From Sphingobium sp. AP50 (lineage in GTDB: Bacteria; Pseudomonadota; Alphaproteobacteria; Sphingomonadales; Sphingomonadaceae): a stretch of DNA of 64,000 nucleotides. Numbering within the stretch: position 1 is the stretch's first letter; every line of letters begins with the position of its first letter. Location: assembly GCF_900109095.1 (NCBI RefSeq), contig NZ_FNYZ01000004.1, positions 124,001-188,000 of the forward strand, written 5' to 3'. Below are positions 46,774 through 57,000 of this stretch, one piece after another. A model generated the notes under the pieces. The model did no database searches. It was not told the origin of the DNA and worked only from the letters and a program-made list of their open reading frames with translations. A program made the position numbers and the translations under genes.

Positions 46774-47165
46774 ATAGTGGCGCCTCCCAACCCTTCATGC
46801 GCACCGTGACCCGCCGCCCGGCGGTGGAGCAGAAGGTGCTGGCCATCCTGCGCGGGGACGGCCTAGCGCAGGATGGCCGCACGCCACAGCGACCGCCCCG
46901 GCTGTCGGAGCGGGATCAGGCCCTGTTCGATGCGCTCCGCGATCAGGCCCAGGCGCAGGGCCTGCATATTCGGGCCCCCGGCGCGCCCTTCATCCATGAT
47001 GATGAATTAAGGTTGCTCGCCTGGCTGGCGCAGGGGCAGCGGCTGTCGCGCGATCTGGAGGCGGTCGCGAAGGACAGGACGTTCCTTGCCCTGATCCTGG
47101 ACTGTAGTCTGTCGCTCAAGGGACTGGGCCTGCAACTGCCCGCCAGATCGCTGGTCAATCTGTAA
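46770..47165 (+). CDS. Small protein of unknown function, third gene of the MFS operon
   Basis: Soluble protein of 131 residues, Leu/Ala/Arg/Gln-rich, mostly helical by appearance, without signal or membrane segments. Distinct stretches are RPAVEQKVLAILRGDGLAQ and HDDELRLLAWLAQGQRLSRD. No family recognised. Joined to the methyltransferase by ATGA. Its consistent coupling, and the lack of stops in a favourable frame with normal codon use, support a real gene. Confidence 0.6.
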   Translation: MNSGASQPFMRTVTRRPAVEQKVLAILRGDGLAQDGRTPQRPPRLSERDQALFDALRDQAQAQGLHIRAPGAPFIHDDELRLLAWLAQGQRLSRDLEAVAKDRTFLALILDCSLSLKGLGLQLPARSLVNL

Positions 47166-47247
47166 GAGAGAGGTGACGCCGCGAAAGACATTGCGCGCAC
47201 ACCTTCTCCTTGTCACTCTGCCGGTCTTGCTCACCGGGGATTGAGTC

Positions 47248-49284
47248 ATGCGCCCATTAGTCTTTGCGTTGCTGCTTGCCACCACGTCGATCGCAACGGC
47301 GGCCCCCACACCCAAAGAAGAATTGATGACGCCGCCGCCCGCGGCGCGGCACTACACCATCAGTTCGACGGCGGGTAATCATGGCGATATCTGGTCATGG
47401 TCGCTGGCCGACGGGCGCATCGCCTATCGCATGTCCATGTCACTGCGCGGATGGGTGACGGAAACGGACGAAATGCTCACCCTTGGCCCCGACGGGCGGC
47501 CGACCGCCATGGCCATTCGCGGCTATACCGATCAGGGCGACGCGACGGAGACTTTCTCCGTCGATAGCGGCGGCATCGCCCATTGGAAGACGAGCATCGA
47601 TCAGGGCGAGGCCCCCTTCGCCAACAAGCGCTATAACAGCTATGGCGGCCCCTGGCTGGCGGGCGAAAAGGATATCGAGGCTTTGGTCGCCGCAGGGACG
47701 AAGGGCATCGACCTATTGCCGACCGGCCATGCCAGCATCAGCATCGGCGAACCGGTGCAGATCAGCGGGGCACAGGGCAGCAAGACGGTCAAGCTGGCCT
47801 TCATTCAGGGCTATGGCTTCTCCCCCTCCCCGATCTGGCTGGATCAGGATAATCACTTCTTCGGCAATGCCGGTGTCATTTCGCTGCTGCCCGCGGGCTA
47901 TGAAGCCAATGGGCCGAAGCTGAAGGATATTCAGGACAAGGCGACGGCGGCGATGGTGCGCGATGTGGCGCACCGCTTCCTCAGCCCCGCCAACCGCACG
48001 CCCACGCTGATCGACCATGTGTTGCTGTTCGATTCCGTCGCGGGCCAATATCTGCCGGATCGCGCAGTATTGATCGCCGATGGCAAGGTGGCGGCTGTCG
48101 GTGCTGGCGGATCGATCAAGGCGCCCGATGGCGCCACGCTGATCGACGGCCGGGGCAAGACTCTGTCCCCCGGATTGTGGGATGCGCACCAGCATGTCGG
48201 CGACGACTGGAACCTGTTGCAGAATGTCGCGACCGGCATGACCAATTATCGCAGCCCCGGATCGATGATCGATGAGATAGCGAGCATCACCAAGCGCCGC
48301 GCCGCCGGCGACCTGCTGGCGCCCGAAGGCAAGGTGTCGATCATCGTCGACCGCAAGGACCCGCTGGCCGCGCAGGGCGCGCTGACCGTGTCGTCCGCAG
48401 CCGAAGCCATTGCCGCCGTCGACAAGATCAAGGCGGCTGGCCTGTGGGGCGTCAAATTCTACACATCGATGAATCCCGACTGGATCGCCCCGGCAGCGGC
48501 AGAGGCCCATAAGCTGGGCCTGCATGTCCATGGCCATGTGCCGGCGGGCATGCGGCCGCTAGACGCCGTGCGGGCGGGCTATGACGAAGTGACCCATATC
48601 AACTTCATCATGATGCAGGCGATGCCGCAAGATGTCGTGGACAAGGCCAACACCGCCGCCCGGCTGGAAGGCCCGGCCAAATATGGCAAGGATGTCGACC
48701 TCGACTCCCCGATGATGAAGAGCTTCTATGCCGAGCTTGCCCAGCGCAAGACGATCATCGATCCAACCCTGACCGTCTGGGAACCGCTGATGACGTCGGA
48801 CGGCAGCAGCATATCGCCGGAATATTCGCCCTTTGCCGATATCGCGCCGCCGTCCGTGGCCCGTAGCTGGAAGATTGGCGGCTATCCGCTGGTCGATGGC
48901 CTGACCCGCGACGATTATCGCAAGAGCTTCGCCAAGATGGTCGATCTGGTCGGCAAGCTCCATCAGGCCGGCGTTCGCATCGTCGCGGGCACCGACGGCT
49001 ACGGGCTGGAACTGGTGCGCGAACTGGAACTCTATGAGCAGGCCGGATTGACGAACGCGCAGGCGTTGCAGACCGCCACGATCGTCCCGGCGCAGATGAC
49101 CGGCATGGATGACAACATGGGATCGATCGCCCCCGGCAAGACCGCGAACATCATATTGGTCGACGGCGATGTTTCGAAGGATCTGCGCAATCTGCGCCAT
49201 GTCGAAAGCGTGTTTCTGGACGGATATCGGCTTGATGGCGCGGCCCTGCGTCAGGCGAGCGGCCTGAGTGGCATGCCGAAATAA
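47248..49284 (+). CDS. Secreted amidohydrolase family protein
   Basis: Exported protein of 678 residues with signal peptide MRPLVFALLLATTSIATAA. Residues ~20-250 form a beta-rich N-terminal region of unknown type; from ~255 the amidohydrolase fold begins (LLFDSVAGQYLPDRAVLIADGKVAAVG). Metal motifs: DAHQHVG (H314, H316), a candidate Lys in WGVKFYTS, histidines in GLHVHGHVPAG and VTHINF, Asp in AGTDGYG, and the closing IAPGKTANIILVDGD. It may hydrolyse a peptide, amide or lactone in the periplasm. An 82-base gap with no strong hairpin separates it from the preceding operon. Confidence 0.85.
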   Translation: MRPLVFALLLATTSIATAAPTPKEELMTPPPAARHYTISSTAGNHGDIWSWSLADGRIAYRMSMSLRGWVTETDEMLTLGPDGRPTAMAIRGYTDQGDATETFSVDSGGIAHWKTSIDQGEAPFANKRYNSYGGPWLAGEKDIEALVAAGTKGIDLLPTGHASISIGEPVQISGAQGSKTVKLAFIQGYGFSPSPIWLDQDNHFFGNAGVISLLPAGYEANGPKLKDIQDKATAAMVRDVAHRFLSPANRTPTLIDHVLLFDSVAGQYLPDRAVLIADGKVAAVGAGGSIKAPDGATLIDGRGKTLSPGLWDAHQHVGDDWNLLQNVATGMTNYRSPGSMIDEIASITKRRAAGDLLAPEGKVSIIVDRKDPLAAQGALTVSSAAEAIAAVDKIKAAGLWGVKFYTSMNPDWIAPAAAEAHKLGLHVHGHVPAGMRPLDAVRAGYDEVTHINFIMMQAMPQDVVDKANTAARLEGPAKYGKDVDLDSPMMKSFYAELAQRKTIIDPTLTVWEPLMTSDGSSISPEYSPFADIAPPSVARSWKIGGYPLVDGLTRDDYRKSFAKMVDLVGKLHQAGVRIVAGTDGYGLELVRELELYEQAGLTNAQALQTATIVPAQMTGMDDNMGSIAPGKTANIILVDGDVSKDLRNLRHVESVFLDGYRLDGAALRQASGLSGMPK

Positions 49285-49334
49285 TCGCGCCGGTCGATCC
49301 GTCCGTAGGCCTGGCTTTTGGCATGATCGAAAAT

Positions 49335-50240
49335 CTAAGGCATTTTTGCCTGACGGAGGACCGGCCTAGCCGCCAGATGGTCGATCCACGCCCGCACCGC
49401 AGGCGGCAGGCCGCGTCGGGTCGTGAACACCAGATGCATGATCCCCTTGATACCGCGCCAGTCGGGAAAGAGGCGCACGAGCCGTCCATCCGCCAGCGCG
49501 GCGCTGCAAATATGGTCGGGCAGAAGGGCAATGCCCACGCCATCGATCGCGGCTTTCCTGATCGCCATCATATCCTCGCACCCCAGACGTGGCGCGAAAC
49601 GCACGACATGGGTTCGCCCGTCATCTGTCTCCAGATGCCACACGGTTTCTTCGCCTGTGTCGCTGGTGCTCAGGCAAGGATGACCAGCAATATCTGCGAT
49701 ATCCGTCAGTCGGTTCGCCACTTGCGGACTGGCAACCAATATCCGGGTCGATATGCCCAAAGATCGCATCGTCAGCGCGGCATCGCTTGTCAGTTCGGTC
49801 CGCACGCGCAGCGCGACATCGATCCGTTCCTCGATCAGATCGACGGCCCGATCCGTCGCGACGATTTGAAGCCTTATGCCGGGGTAGCGATCCAGGAAAG
49901 AGGATAGCTGATCGGAGACCAGTTCGACCAGACCGGTCGGGCAACTGAAGCGAACCCGGCCGCGGGGTTCGGCCCGCGCTTCCATGACCAGCGTTTCCGC
50001 CCCTTCCACTTCCGCCAAAATGGTGCGGCATCGTTCGTAAAAGGCCTGCCCGGTATCCGTGACCCGAAAGCGCCTGCTCGATCGCTCGATCAGCCGCAGG
50101 CCCAGTCGTTCCTCCAGCCCCGCGATGCGCCGGGACAATTTGGACTTGGGTTCGCGCAGGGCACGCCCGGCGGCGGCAAAGCCGCCATGCGCCACCACCT
50201 CGGCGAAATAGGCATAATCGTTGAGATCGATCTTCATCAT
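49335..50240 (-). CDS. LysR-family regulator, divergent from the SDR gene
   Basis: LysR regulator of 301 residues: helix-turn-helix in DYAYFAEVVAHGGFAAAGRAL and KSKLSRRIAGLEERLG, effector domain from ~residue 90 (RGRVRFSCPTGLVELVSD). This subgroup (the AAA..KSKLSRRI type) often sits divergent from a single oxidoreductase that it controls. ATG 50240 is followed at once by a second ATG at 50237; GGA upstream suits either. It is convergent with the amidohydrolase, 50 bases away. An inverted repeat in the 113-base divergent region is the probable operator. Confidence 0.9.
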   Translation of the reverse strand: MMKIDLNDYAYFAEVVAHGGFAAAGRALREPKSKLSRRIAGLEERLGLRLIERSSRRFRVTDTGQAFYERCRTILAEVEGAETLVMEARAEPRGRVRFSCPTGLVELVSDQLSSFLDRYPGIRLQIVATDRAVDLIEERIDVALRVRTELTSDAALTMRSLGISTRILVASPQVANRLTDIADIAGHPCLSTSDTGEETVWHLETDDGRTHVVRFAPRLGCEDMMAIRKAAIDGVGIALLPDHICSAALADGRLVRLFPDWRGIKGIMHLVFTTRRGLPPAVRAWIDHLAARPVLRQAKMP

Positions 50241-50252
50241 CGTTCCTTTTAT

Positions 50253-50297
50253 GGAACGCTAAGTACCAATATTGCCGACTACAAGACTTATCGTTCG
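50253..50297. promoter_or_regulatory. Inverted-repeat operator between lysR and SDR genes
   Basis: GGAACGCTAAG (50253-50263) and CTTATCGTTCG (50287-50297) match as inverted repeats at 9 of 11 positions with centres 34 bases apart, about three helical turns. This arrangement is typical for a LysR tetramer binding two half-sites in a divergent promoter. Confidence 0.5.
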
Positions 50298-50353
50298 AAA
50301 TCTATCTCCAATGGGCAGCGGCGATCCCGCCGACAAACACAAGGAGACAGACA

Positions 50354-51106
50354 ATGACGAACAGGTTCAACAACAAGGTGGTGGTCGTGACCGGCGGCAC
50401 CAGCGGCATCGGAATGGCCACGGCCAAGGCCTTTGCGGATGCAGGCGCGTCCGTATTCATCACCGGCCGCCGTCAGGATGCACTCGACGCAGCGGTTAAG
50501 GCCATCGGCGGTCGTATCACTGGCGTCCGGGGCGACATGGCGAACCTTGCCGATATCGATCGGCTCTATGACGCCGTTCAACAGCAGCATGCCCAGATCG
50601 ACGTCCTGTTCGCCAACGCGGGCGGCGGTGAATTCGCGCCGCTCGGCAGCATCAGCGAAGACCATTATCAGCGCACATTCGACACCAATGTGAAAGGCGT
50701 GCTCTTCACCGTGCAAAAGGCCCTGCCGCTGCTCCGGGACGGCGCCTCCATCATTCTCACCGCGTCGACCACCAGCATATCGGGCACGCCCGCCCTCAGC
50801 GTCTATTCGGCGACGAAGGCAGCCGTGCGCAATTTCGCCCGCAACTGGATATTGGACCTCAAGGATCGCCATATCCGGGTCAATGCCGTCAGCCCCGGCG
50901 TGACCGAAACGGCCGGCCTCAACGAATTGTTCGGTGGCGGAGAACAGGCCGAAGGCACCAAGGATTATCTGGCGGGCCTGATCCCCGCCGGACGGATCGG
51001 CCAGCCGGAAGAAGTTGCAAAGGCCGTCCTGTTCCTCGCGTCCGAGGAAGCCAGTTTCGTCAATGGCGTGGAACTGTTCGTTGATGGCGGACAGGTGCAG
51101 ATTTGA
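50354..51106 (+). CDS. Short-chain dehydrogenase/reductase
   Basis: Classical SDR of 250 residues: cofactor loop VTGGTSGIGMA, arginines after ITGRR favouring NADPH, structural NAG in FANAGGG, catalytic Ser in LTASTTSIS and YSATK for Tyr and Lys. AAGGAGA precedes the ATG. It is a single-gene unit divergent from a lysR gene and closed by a strong hairpin. The substrate is unknown; such lysR-SDR pairs often handle reactive carbonyls or quinones. Confidence 0.92.
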   Translation: MTNRFNNKVVVVTGGTSGIGMATAKAFADAGASVFITGRRQDALDAAVKAIGGRITGVRGDMANLADIDRLYDAVQQQHAQIDVLFANAGGGEFAPLGSISEDHYQRTFDTNVKGVLFTVQKALPLLRDGASIILTASTTSISGTPALSVYSATKAAVRNFARNWILDLKDRHIRVNAVSPGVTETAGLNELFGGGEQAEGTKDYLAGLIPAGRIGQPEEVAKAVLFLASEEASFVNGVELFVDGGQVQI

Positions 51107-51119
51107 CGGGACAGGTTCC

Positions 51120-51157
51120 GACAAAGGGTGCCGGCTTTCGGGCCGGCACCCTTTGTC
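51120..51157. terminator. Terminator hairpin after the SDR gene
   Basis: Perfect 16-bp stem GACAAAGGGTGCCGGC / GCCGGCACCCTTTGTC with a six-base loop, starting 13 bases after the SDR stop. Loss of a T-run is offset by the long GC stem. It separates the SDR gene from the two-component system. Confidence 0.75.
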
Positions 51158-51228
51158 ATGTATGACATCCGAGATAACCGCCAAAATTCTGTTGCCTTCC
51201 GGTCTCACCACGACGATGCGACACCATC

Positions 51229-51906
51229 ATGCGCTTGCTGCTGATCGAGGATAATGGTCGTCTTGCCGACCTGCTGGTTGCGGGCCTTGCTCGCCGGGGC
51301 TTCACCTGCGACCACACCCCCAATCTCGACATGGCCACCGAAGCGATCGCGGCGCAGGTGCATGATGTGCTGATCGTCGATCGCGGACTGCCGGATGGCG
51401 ACGGCATCGCCTGGCTGCGCGATATGCGGCGGCGCGGCCATATGCAGCCCGCCCTGGTCCTGACGGCGCGGGATGCTCTGGAAGATCGAGTGGCGGGGCT
51501 GGATGCAGGCGCCGACGATTATGTCGTGAAGCCCGCCGAAGTGGACGAAATTGCCGCACGCATCCGCGCGCTGCTCCGCCGTCCGGGGCCAAGGGCGCAG
51601 ACGCAATTGCGGTTCGGACCGATCATGGTGGATTCAGCCAGTCGGACGATGCTTTGCTTCGACCAGTCGCTGGACCTGTCCCGGCGTGAGATGGATCTGC
51701 TGGAACTGTTGTTGCGGCAGGCAGGCGCCGTGGTCCGGCGCGACAGTCTGGAAAATGCGCTCTATGCCTTCAACGAACCGGTAACGCCCAATGCGGTCGA
51801 GGCCATCGTGTCGCGCCTGCGCCGCAAGCTGGAGGATGCGGGCGCACAGGGCATGCTGCACACGGTTCGGGGCGTGGGCTATATGCTGCGCGAAGCCGCA
51901 TCATGA
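51229..51906 (+). CDS. OmpR/PhoB-family response regulator of the metal-efflux operon
   Basis: Response regulator of 225 residues. Receiver domain with acidic pocket E7-D8, phospho-acceptor D51 (LIVDRGLPDGDG), T79 and K101 (YVVKPAE); the C-terminal winged helix (residues ~128-222) ends TVRGVGYMLRE. ATGA overlap with the kinase gene makes them a pair. Adjacent to czc-type efflux genes on the same strand, so it probably activates metal efflux on metal stress, as CzcR/CusR-type systems do. Confidence 0.92.
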   Translation: MRLLLIEDNGRLADLLVAGLARRGFTCDHTPNLDMATEAIAAQVHDVLIVDRGLPDGDGIAWLRDMRRRGHMQPALVLTARDALEDRVAGLDAGADDYVVKPAEVDEIAARIRALLRRPGPRAQTQLRFGPIMVDSASRTMLCFDQSLDLSRREMDLLELLLRQAGAVVRRDSLENALYAFNEPVTPNAVEAIVSRLRRKLEDAGAQGMLHTVRGVGYMLREAAS

Positions 51907-52922
51907 GCCGGCGACGATCCATTGCCCGCCGATTGTTCATCGGCCTGTCGATCGTCGGTGTGGTCGGCGCGACCCTGCTGCTGATCTTCATCATCCGCGA
52001 GCATCAGCAGAGTTTCAGCGCGCTGGGCGATCCGAACGCAGCGCGCCATGCCTTTCGCGAATTGTTCGAACATGTGCTGGTGCCGATCCTGTTGCTGATC
52101 TTTCCGATGGGCATCGCCAGCTTCATCGTCATCCGGCGCGCGCTGGAACCGCTGAGCACAGCGGCCGCGCAGCTCCAGGTGATGGAAGGGCATGAACGCG
52201 ACGTGATGATCGATCATGCGGCTTTCCCGACCGAAGCCGTGCCATTTGCGCAGGCGGTCAATGGCCTGCTTGCCCAGCTCGATCAGGCGGCCCGCAATCA
52301 TGAAGCATTCGCCGCCGATGTGGCGCATGAACTGCGCACGCCTTTGGCGGTGATGGCGCTGGAACTGGACGCGCTCGATCATCCCGATGCGCCACGCCTG
52401 CGCGCCGAACTGCTGTCGATGCGGCGGCTGATCGATCAGTTGATGCTGCTGGCGCGAGTCGATGCGCAAAGCCTGGCCCATTCGATGCGCGACACGCTGC
52501 GACTGGAGGAAATCGGCGCCGATATCGTCAGCCTGCTGGCCCCCGGCGCGATCGGCGCGGACAAGATTCTGTCGCTCACCCGCGTCGGCGAAGCGACGCC
52601 GATCACCGGTCAGCGCGAAACGGTAGCCGCGGCCCTGCGCAATCTGGTGGAAAATGCCTTGCGCGTGACGCCGGCCGGTGGCGCCGTGACGGTGCTGGTC
52701 GGTCCCGGCCCCAGACTGCGTGTCAAGGATGGCGGCACCGGCCTGACGCCCGATCGCCTGCAACAACTGGTACAGCGGCATCATCGCGCGGATCATGCCA
52801 GTCGGGAGGGCGCGGGACTGGGGCTGGCCATCGTCGCGCGGATCATGGCCGCCCATGGCGGTCGTCTGCATAGCGTGCCTGGAAGCCAGGAACTGATATT
52901 GGATTTTACATCGGCCACCTGA
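51903..52922 (+). CDS. Sensor histidine kinase of the metal-efflux operon
   Basis: Histidine kinase of 339 residues: TM helices at ~12-31 and ~57-78 with only ~25 periplasmic residues between, too short for a sensor domain of the usual CusS type. A HAMP-like linker follows, then the dimerisation box ADVAHELRTPL with H142, N box LRNLVENALRV, G1 VKDGGTGL and G2 GAGLGLAI. The short loop suggests signal perception within the membrane or with a partner. Overlaps the response regulator by ATGA and lies 40 bases from the adaptor gene. Confidence 0.92.
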   Translation: MSRRRSIARRLFIGLSIVGVVGATLLLIFIIREHQQSFSALGDPNAARHAFRELFEHVLVPILLLIFPMGIASFIVIRRALEPLSTAAAQLQVMEGHERDVMIDHAAFPTEAVPFAQAVNGLLAQLDQAARNHEAFAADVAHELRTPLAVMALELDALDHPDAPRLRAELLSMRRLIDQLMLLARVDAQSLAHSMRDTLRLEEIGADIVSLLAPGAIGADKILSLTRVGEATPITGQRETVAAALRNLVENALRVTPAGGAVTVLVGPGPRLRVKDGGTGLTPDRLQQLVQRHHRADHASREGAGLGLAIVARIMAAHGGRLHSVPGSQELILDFTSAT

Positions 52923-52962
52923 TCGTCAGGCTCTCGTCAGTTTCGCGCCATAGGCGGGAGCC

Positions 52963-54069
52963 ATGCTCCAGTCGCTTCGTATCGCACAGGCCGCCATCCC
53001 TTGTGCCCTTGCCCTCCTGTCCCTGACCGCCTGTTCGAGCGAAGAAACCGCCACGCGTAATGATAGCGCGGCGGCCCCGTCCGATCCCGGCATGATCGCG
53101 CTCAGCGCGGACAATATCGCACGACTGGGTCTGAAATTCGCCGCCGCCGCTGAAGCGACCGAAGCGCCGATCGCCGTCGTCCCCGCAATCATTGCGCCAC
53201 CACCCAATGCGCGGGTCGCAGTCGCGGCGACCTTCCCCGGCGTCGTGACCCGCATATTGGTGGTCGAAGGGCAGGATGTTACGCGCGGTCAGGCGCTTGC
53301 CATCGTATCGAGCCGCGACGTATTGAGCATGGGTGCGGACCTCAGTCGGGCCAGTGCGCGGCTGGGTGTCGCCCAGTCGAGCGCCAACCGCCTGTCGCAA
53401 CTTGAACGGGAAGGCGTCGTCGCGGGTGCCCGCGCTGATGAAGCCCGCGCGATGCTGGGTGAAGCGCGCGCTGACGTGTCGGAGAAAAGCCGCATATTGC
53501 GCATGGTAAACGGCTCGGGCGCCAGCGGCAGCTATACGCTGACCGCACCGATCGCGGGCAAGGTCACGGCCGCGACCATCCATGCCGGCAGCGTCGTCGA
53601 TGGCACCACCGCCCCCTATGTCATCGATGCGGCCGGCCAATATGAAGCGCAGGCCCAACTGCCTGAACGGCTCGCCGGACAGGTGAAGCCGGGCATGACG
53701 GTGGCGCTGGGCGATACACTGCGCGGCGCCGTGACGTCGGTTGGCTCGACCATCGATCCCGCGACACGCTCCGTCACGCTCAAGGCAAAGCTGCCCGCTG
53801 GCCCCGGCGCACTGGCGGGCCGTGCAACCAATTTGTCGCTCTTTGGCCCTGCCCCCGTCGGCGCCGTGACGATCGACCAGAATGCTCTTGCCACGTTGGC
53901 GGATGGCGAAGCCGTCTTCGTCCGCTCGGCCAAGGGCGTGGAAATCCGCAAGGTGAAGAGCGGTGGCAAGGACGCCGATCGCATCCTGATCCTGTCGGGC
54001 CTCAAGCCGGGTGAACAGGTGGTCGTCGCTGGCACCAGCGCGCTCAAGCCCATGGCGATGGGCGAGTAA
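52963..54069 (+). CDS. czcB: Heavy-metal RND adaptor (CzcB-like), lipoprotein
   Basis: Membrane-fusion protein of 368 residues with a lipoprotein signal ending LTAC (Cys24). Visible parts: lipoyl segments (AATFPGVVTRILVVEGQDV; YTLTAPIAGKVTAATIHAG), a helical hairpin and a barrel (VKPGMTVALGDTLRG). No Met- or His-rich metal-binding tail of CusB or CzcB type was seen. It is eight bases from the pump gene and works with it and the TolC-like protein in metal efflux. The czc-type family call is by context and similarity; metal specificity is unknown. Confidence 0.82.
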   Translation: MLQSLRIAQAAIPCALALLSLTACSSEETATRNDSAAAPSDPGMIALSADNIARLGLKFAAAAEATEAPIAVVPAIIAPPPNARVAVAATFPGVVTRILVVEGQDVTRGQALAIVSSRDVLSMGADLSRASARLGVAQSSANRLSQLEREGVVAGARADEARAMLGEARADVSEKSRILRMVNGSGASGSYTLTAPIAGKVTAATIHAGSVVDGTTAPYVIDAAGQYEAQAQLPERLAGQVKPGMTVALGDTLRGAVTSVGSTIDPATRSVTLKAKLPAGPGALAGRATNLSLFGPAPVGAVTIDQNALATLADGEAVFVRSAKGVEIRKVKSGGKDADRILILSGLKPGEQVVVAGTSALKPMAMGE

Positions 54070-54077
54070 GCCGCGCC

Positions 54078-57000
54078 ATGCTGAAATCGCTTGCCGCCTG
54101 GGCGCTGTCCTATCGTCTGGTTATCGTCGCACTGTCGCTGCTGACCGCAGGGCTGGGCGCCTGGGCCTTCGTCAACCTGCCGGTCGATGCCTATCCCAAT
54201 ATCGCCCAGACGCAGGTCAAGGTGATCCTGAAGGCGCCGGGCATGACGCCGGAGGAAGTGGAAAGCCGGGTCATCACGCCGATCGAGATGGAAATGCTCG
54301 GCATTCCGGGGCAAGCGATCCTGCGTTCCTCGGCCAAATATGCGATTGCCGACATCACCATCGATTTTGTCGATGGCACAGATATTTACTGGGCGCGGCA
54401 ACAGGTCGCCGAACGCCTGTCCGGCGTGATGGCCGACCTGCCCGAAGGCATTAACGGCGGCATGGCGCCGATTTCCACGCCCCTGTCCGATGTCTTCATG
54501 TTCACGATCGAAGGGCCGTTGAGCCTGGAGGAAAAGCGGACCCTGCTCGACTGGACGATCCGGCCGGCCCTGCGCACGGTGCCGGGTGTGGCCGACGTCA
54601 ATGCGCTGGGCGGCTATGTCCGCACCTTCGAAGTGCGGCCCGATCCGATCGCGCTGGCAAGCGCCGGCCTCACCGTCACCGACCTGTCCGAAGCGATCGA
54701 GCGCGGCAACCGTAATGACGGTGCGGGGCGCCTGTCGCAGGGCGAGGAATCGCTGATCGTGCGCGCGGTGGGCGCGATCCAGTCGGAAGCGGACCTGCAA
54801 TCGCTGGTCATCGCGACCCGAAACGGCCGGATCGTGCGCATGGGCGATGTCGCGACCGTCGGCACCGGCAGCCTGACCCGTTACGGCGCGGTCACGGCGA
54901 ACGGCAAGGGCGAAGCCGTGCAGGGACTGGTCATCGCGCTGCGCGGCGCGGATGCTGGCGTGGTAGTGGATGGCATCAAGGCGCGCGTCGCCGAACTGGA
55001 CAAGACCCTGCCCAAGGGCACAAGCATCGCCGTCTTTTACGACCGTTCCGACCTGATCGGCCGGGCTGTCGGCACCGTCGAGAAAGCATTGATCGAAGCG
55101 ACTGTGCTGGTCATCATCCTGCTGATCGTCTTTCTGGGCGACTGGCGTGCGGCGGCGATCGTGGCGGCGACATTGCCCATGTCGGCGCTCGTCACCTTCC
55201 TGATGATGCGCGGCATGGGCCTGTCGGCGAACCTGATGAGTCTGGGTGGCCTTGCCATCGCCATCGGCATGCTGGTCGATGGCGCGGTCGTGGTGGTCGA
55301 AAATGTCGTCGAGCGGCTGAACCATGCAAAGGAAGAAGGCGGTCCGCCCCGACTGAACATCGTATTCCGCGCCACCAGCGAAGTCGTCGTACCGGTGTCG
55401 GCCGGCATCCTCATCATCGCACTCGTCTTCCTGCCGCTGCTCTCGCTCGAAGGGCTGGAAGGCAAGCTGTTCGCGCCCGTCGCGCTCACGATCATCTTCG
55501 CGCTGGCGGGATCGCTGCTGATCGCGCTGACGCTGGTGCCGGTCCTGTCGTCGCTGGGCCTTAAGTCCGGCCATCATGGCGAACCCTGGATCATGCGGAA
55601 ACTGACGCCACGCTATCGTCGACTGCTGGACGGCGCCTTTGCGCGCAAGCGGCTCGTCTATGGCTGCGCGGCGCTGGGTCTGGTTCTGGCGGGGCTGGCC
55701 TACGGCGCAGTCGGCAAGACCTTCATGCCATCGATGGATGAAGGATCGGTGATCGTGCAGACCGCCAAGTTGCCGACCATCAATCTGGACCAGTCGGTGC
55801 TGGGTGACGTGGCCGTCCAGCAATCGCTGATGAAGGATGTGCCGGAAATCCAGCAGATCATCGCTCGTGTCGGCACGGACGAAATCGGCCTTGATCCCAT
55901 GAGCCCGAATGAAACCGACAGCTTCGTGGTGCTGAAGCCGCAAAAGCAATGGCGCGGCGACAAGCAGTTCGTGGTCGACGAAATCCGCAAGTCGATCGAC
56001 CGGCTGCCCGGTATCGAGCCGACCTTCACCCAGCCGATCGAAATGCGCGTGTCGGAAATGCTCACCGGGTCGCGCGGCGACCTTGCCGTCAAGATTTTCG
56101 GTCCAGACCTCAATACTCTGTCCGACCTAGCCGGGCAGGTGCAGAAAATCCTGTCGAAGACACGCGGCGCATCCGAAGTCATGACCGTCGCCAACGATCA
56201 TGTCGACTATCTGCAACTCGACATCGATCGCAGCGCGGCCGGCCGTTTCGGCATGCCGATCGACCAGATGCAGGACACGCTGCGCGCGCAGATTGAAGGT
56301 GTCCATGCCGGTGTCGTGGCCGATGGACAGAAGCGCGTGCCGATCCTGATCAAGGGTGACGATACGATCCGCAGCGACGCCACGCGCTTTGCGGACCTGC
56401 CGCTGCGCACCCCCGACGGCACGGTCGCCCGCGTCAGCGACATGGCCCGCGTCGAACGCACGCAGGGACCGGTCAAGCTCGATCATGAAAATGGATCGCG
56501 CTATGCGCTGGTGCAGGCCTTCGTCTCTGGCCGCGACCTTGTCGGCTATGTCGATGAAGCGAAGGCCAGCGTCGATCGCGAGATCAGGATGCCCGCGGGC
56601 TATCGCATGGTCTGGGGCGGTCAGTTCGAAAATCAGCAGCGTGCTTCGGCCCGGCTGATGCTGGTCATCCCGGCGGCGCTGCTGCTCATTCTGCTGGTCC
56701 TGTTGCTGACCCTGCGGTCGCTGCGCGCGTCGCTGCTGATTCTCGCCAATATTCCCTTTGCGATGGTGGGCGGGATCGTGTCGCTCTGGATATCGGGCGA
56801 ATATCTGTCCGTTCCGGCCTCGGTCGGTTTCATCGCGCTGCTCGGCATCGCGGTTCTGAATGGCCTCGTCCTCGTCGCCTATTTCCGCCAGTTGCGGGAC
56901 GAAGGCCAGAGCATGGCGCAGGCCGTTCGCCTCGGCGCCGAACGGCGGCTGCGGCCCGTGCTGATGACCGCCAGCATCACCGCTTTCGGCCTCGTCCCGC

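Noticed and set aside
53616-55949. A 777-codon minus-strand open frame opposite the metal adaptor and pump genes
   Set aside because: It crosses two real genes antisense and has no recognisable domain, a high-GC artefact.
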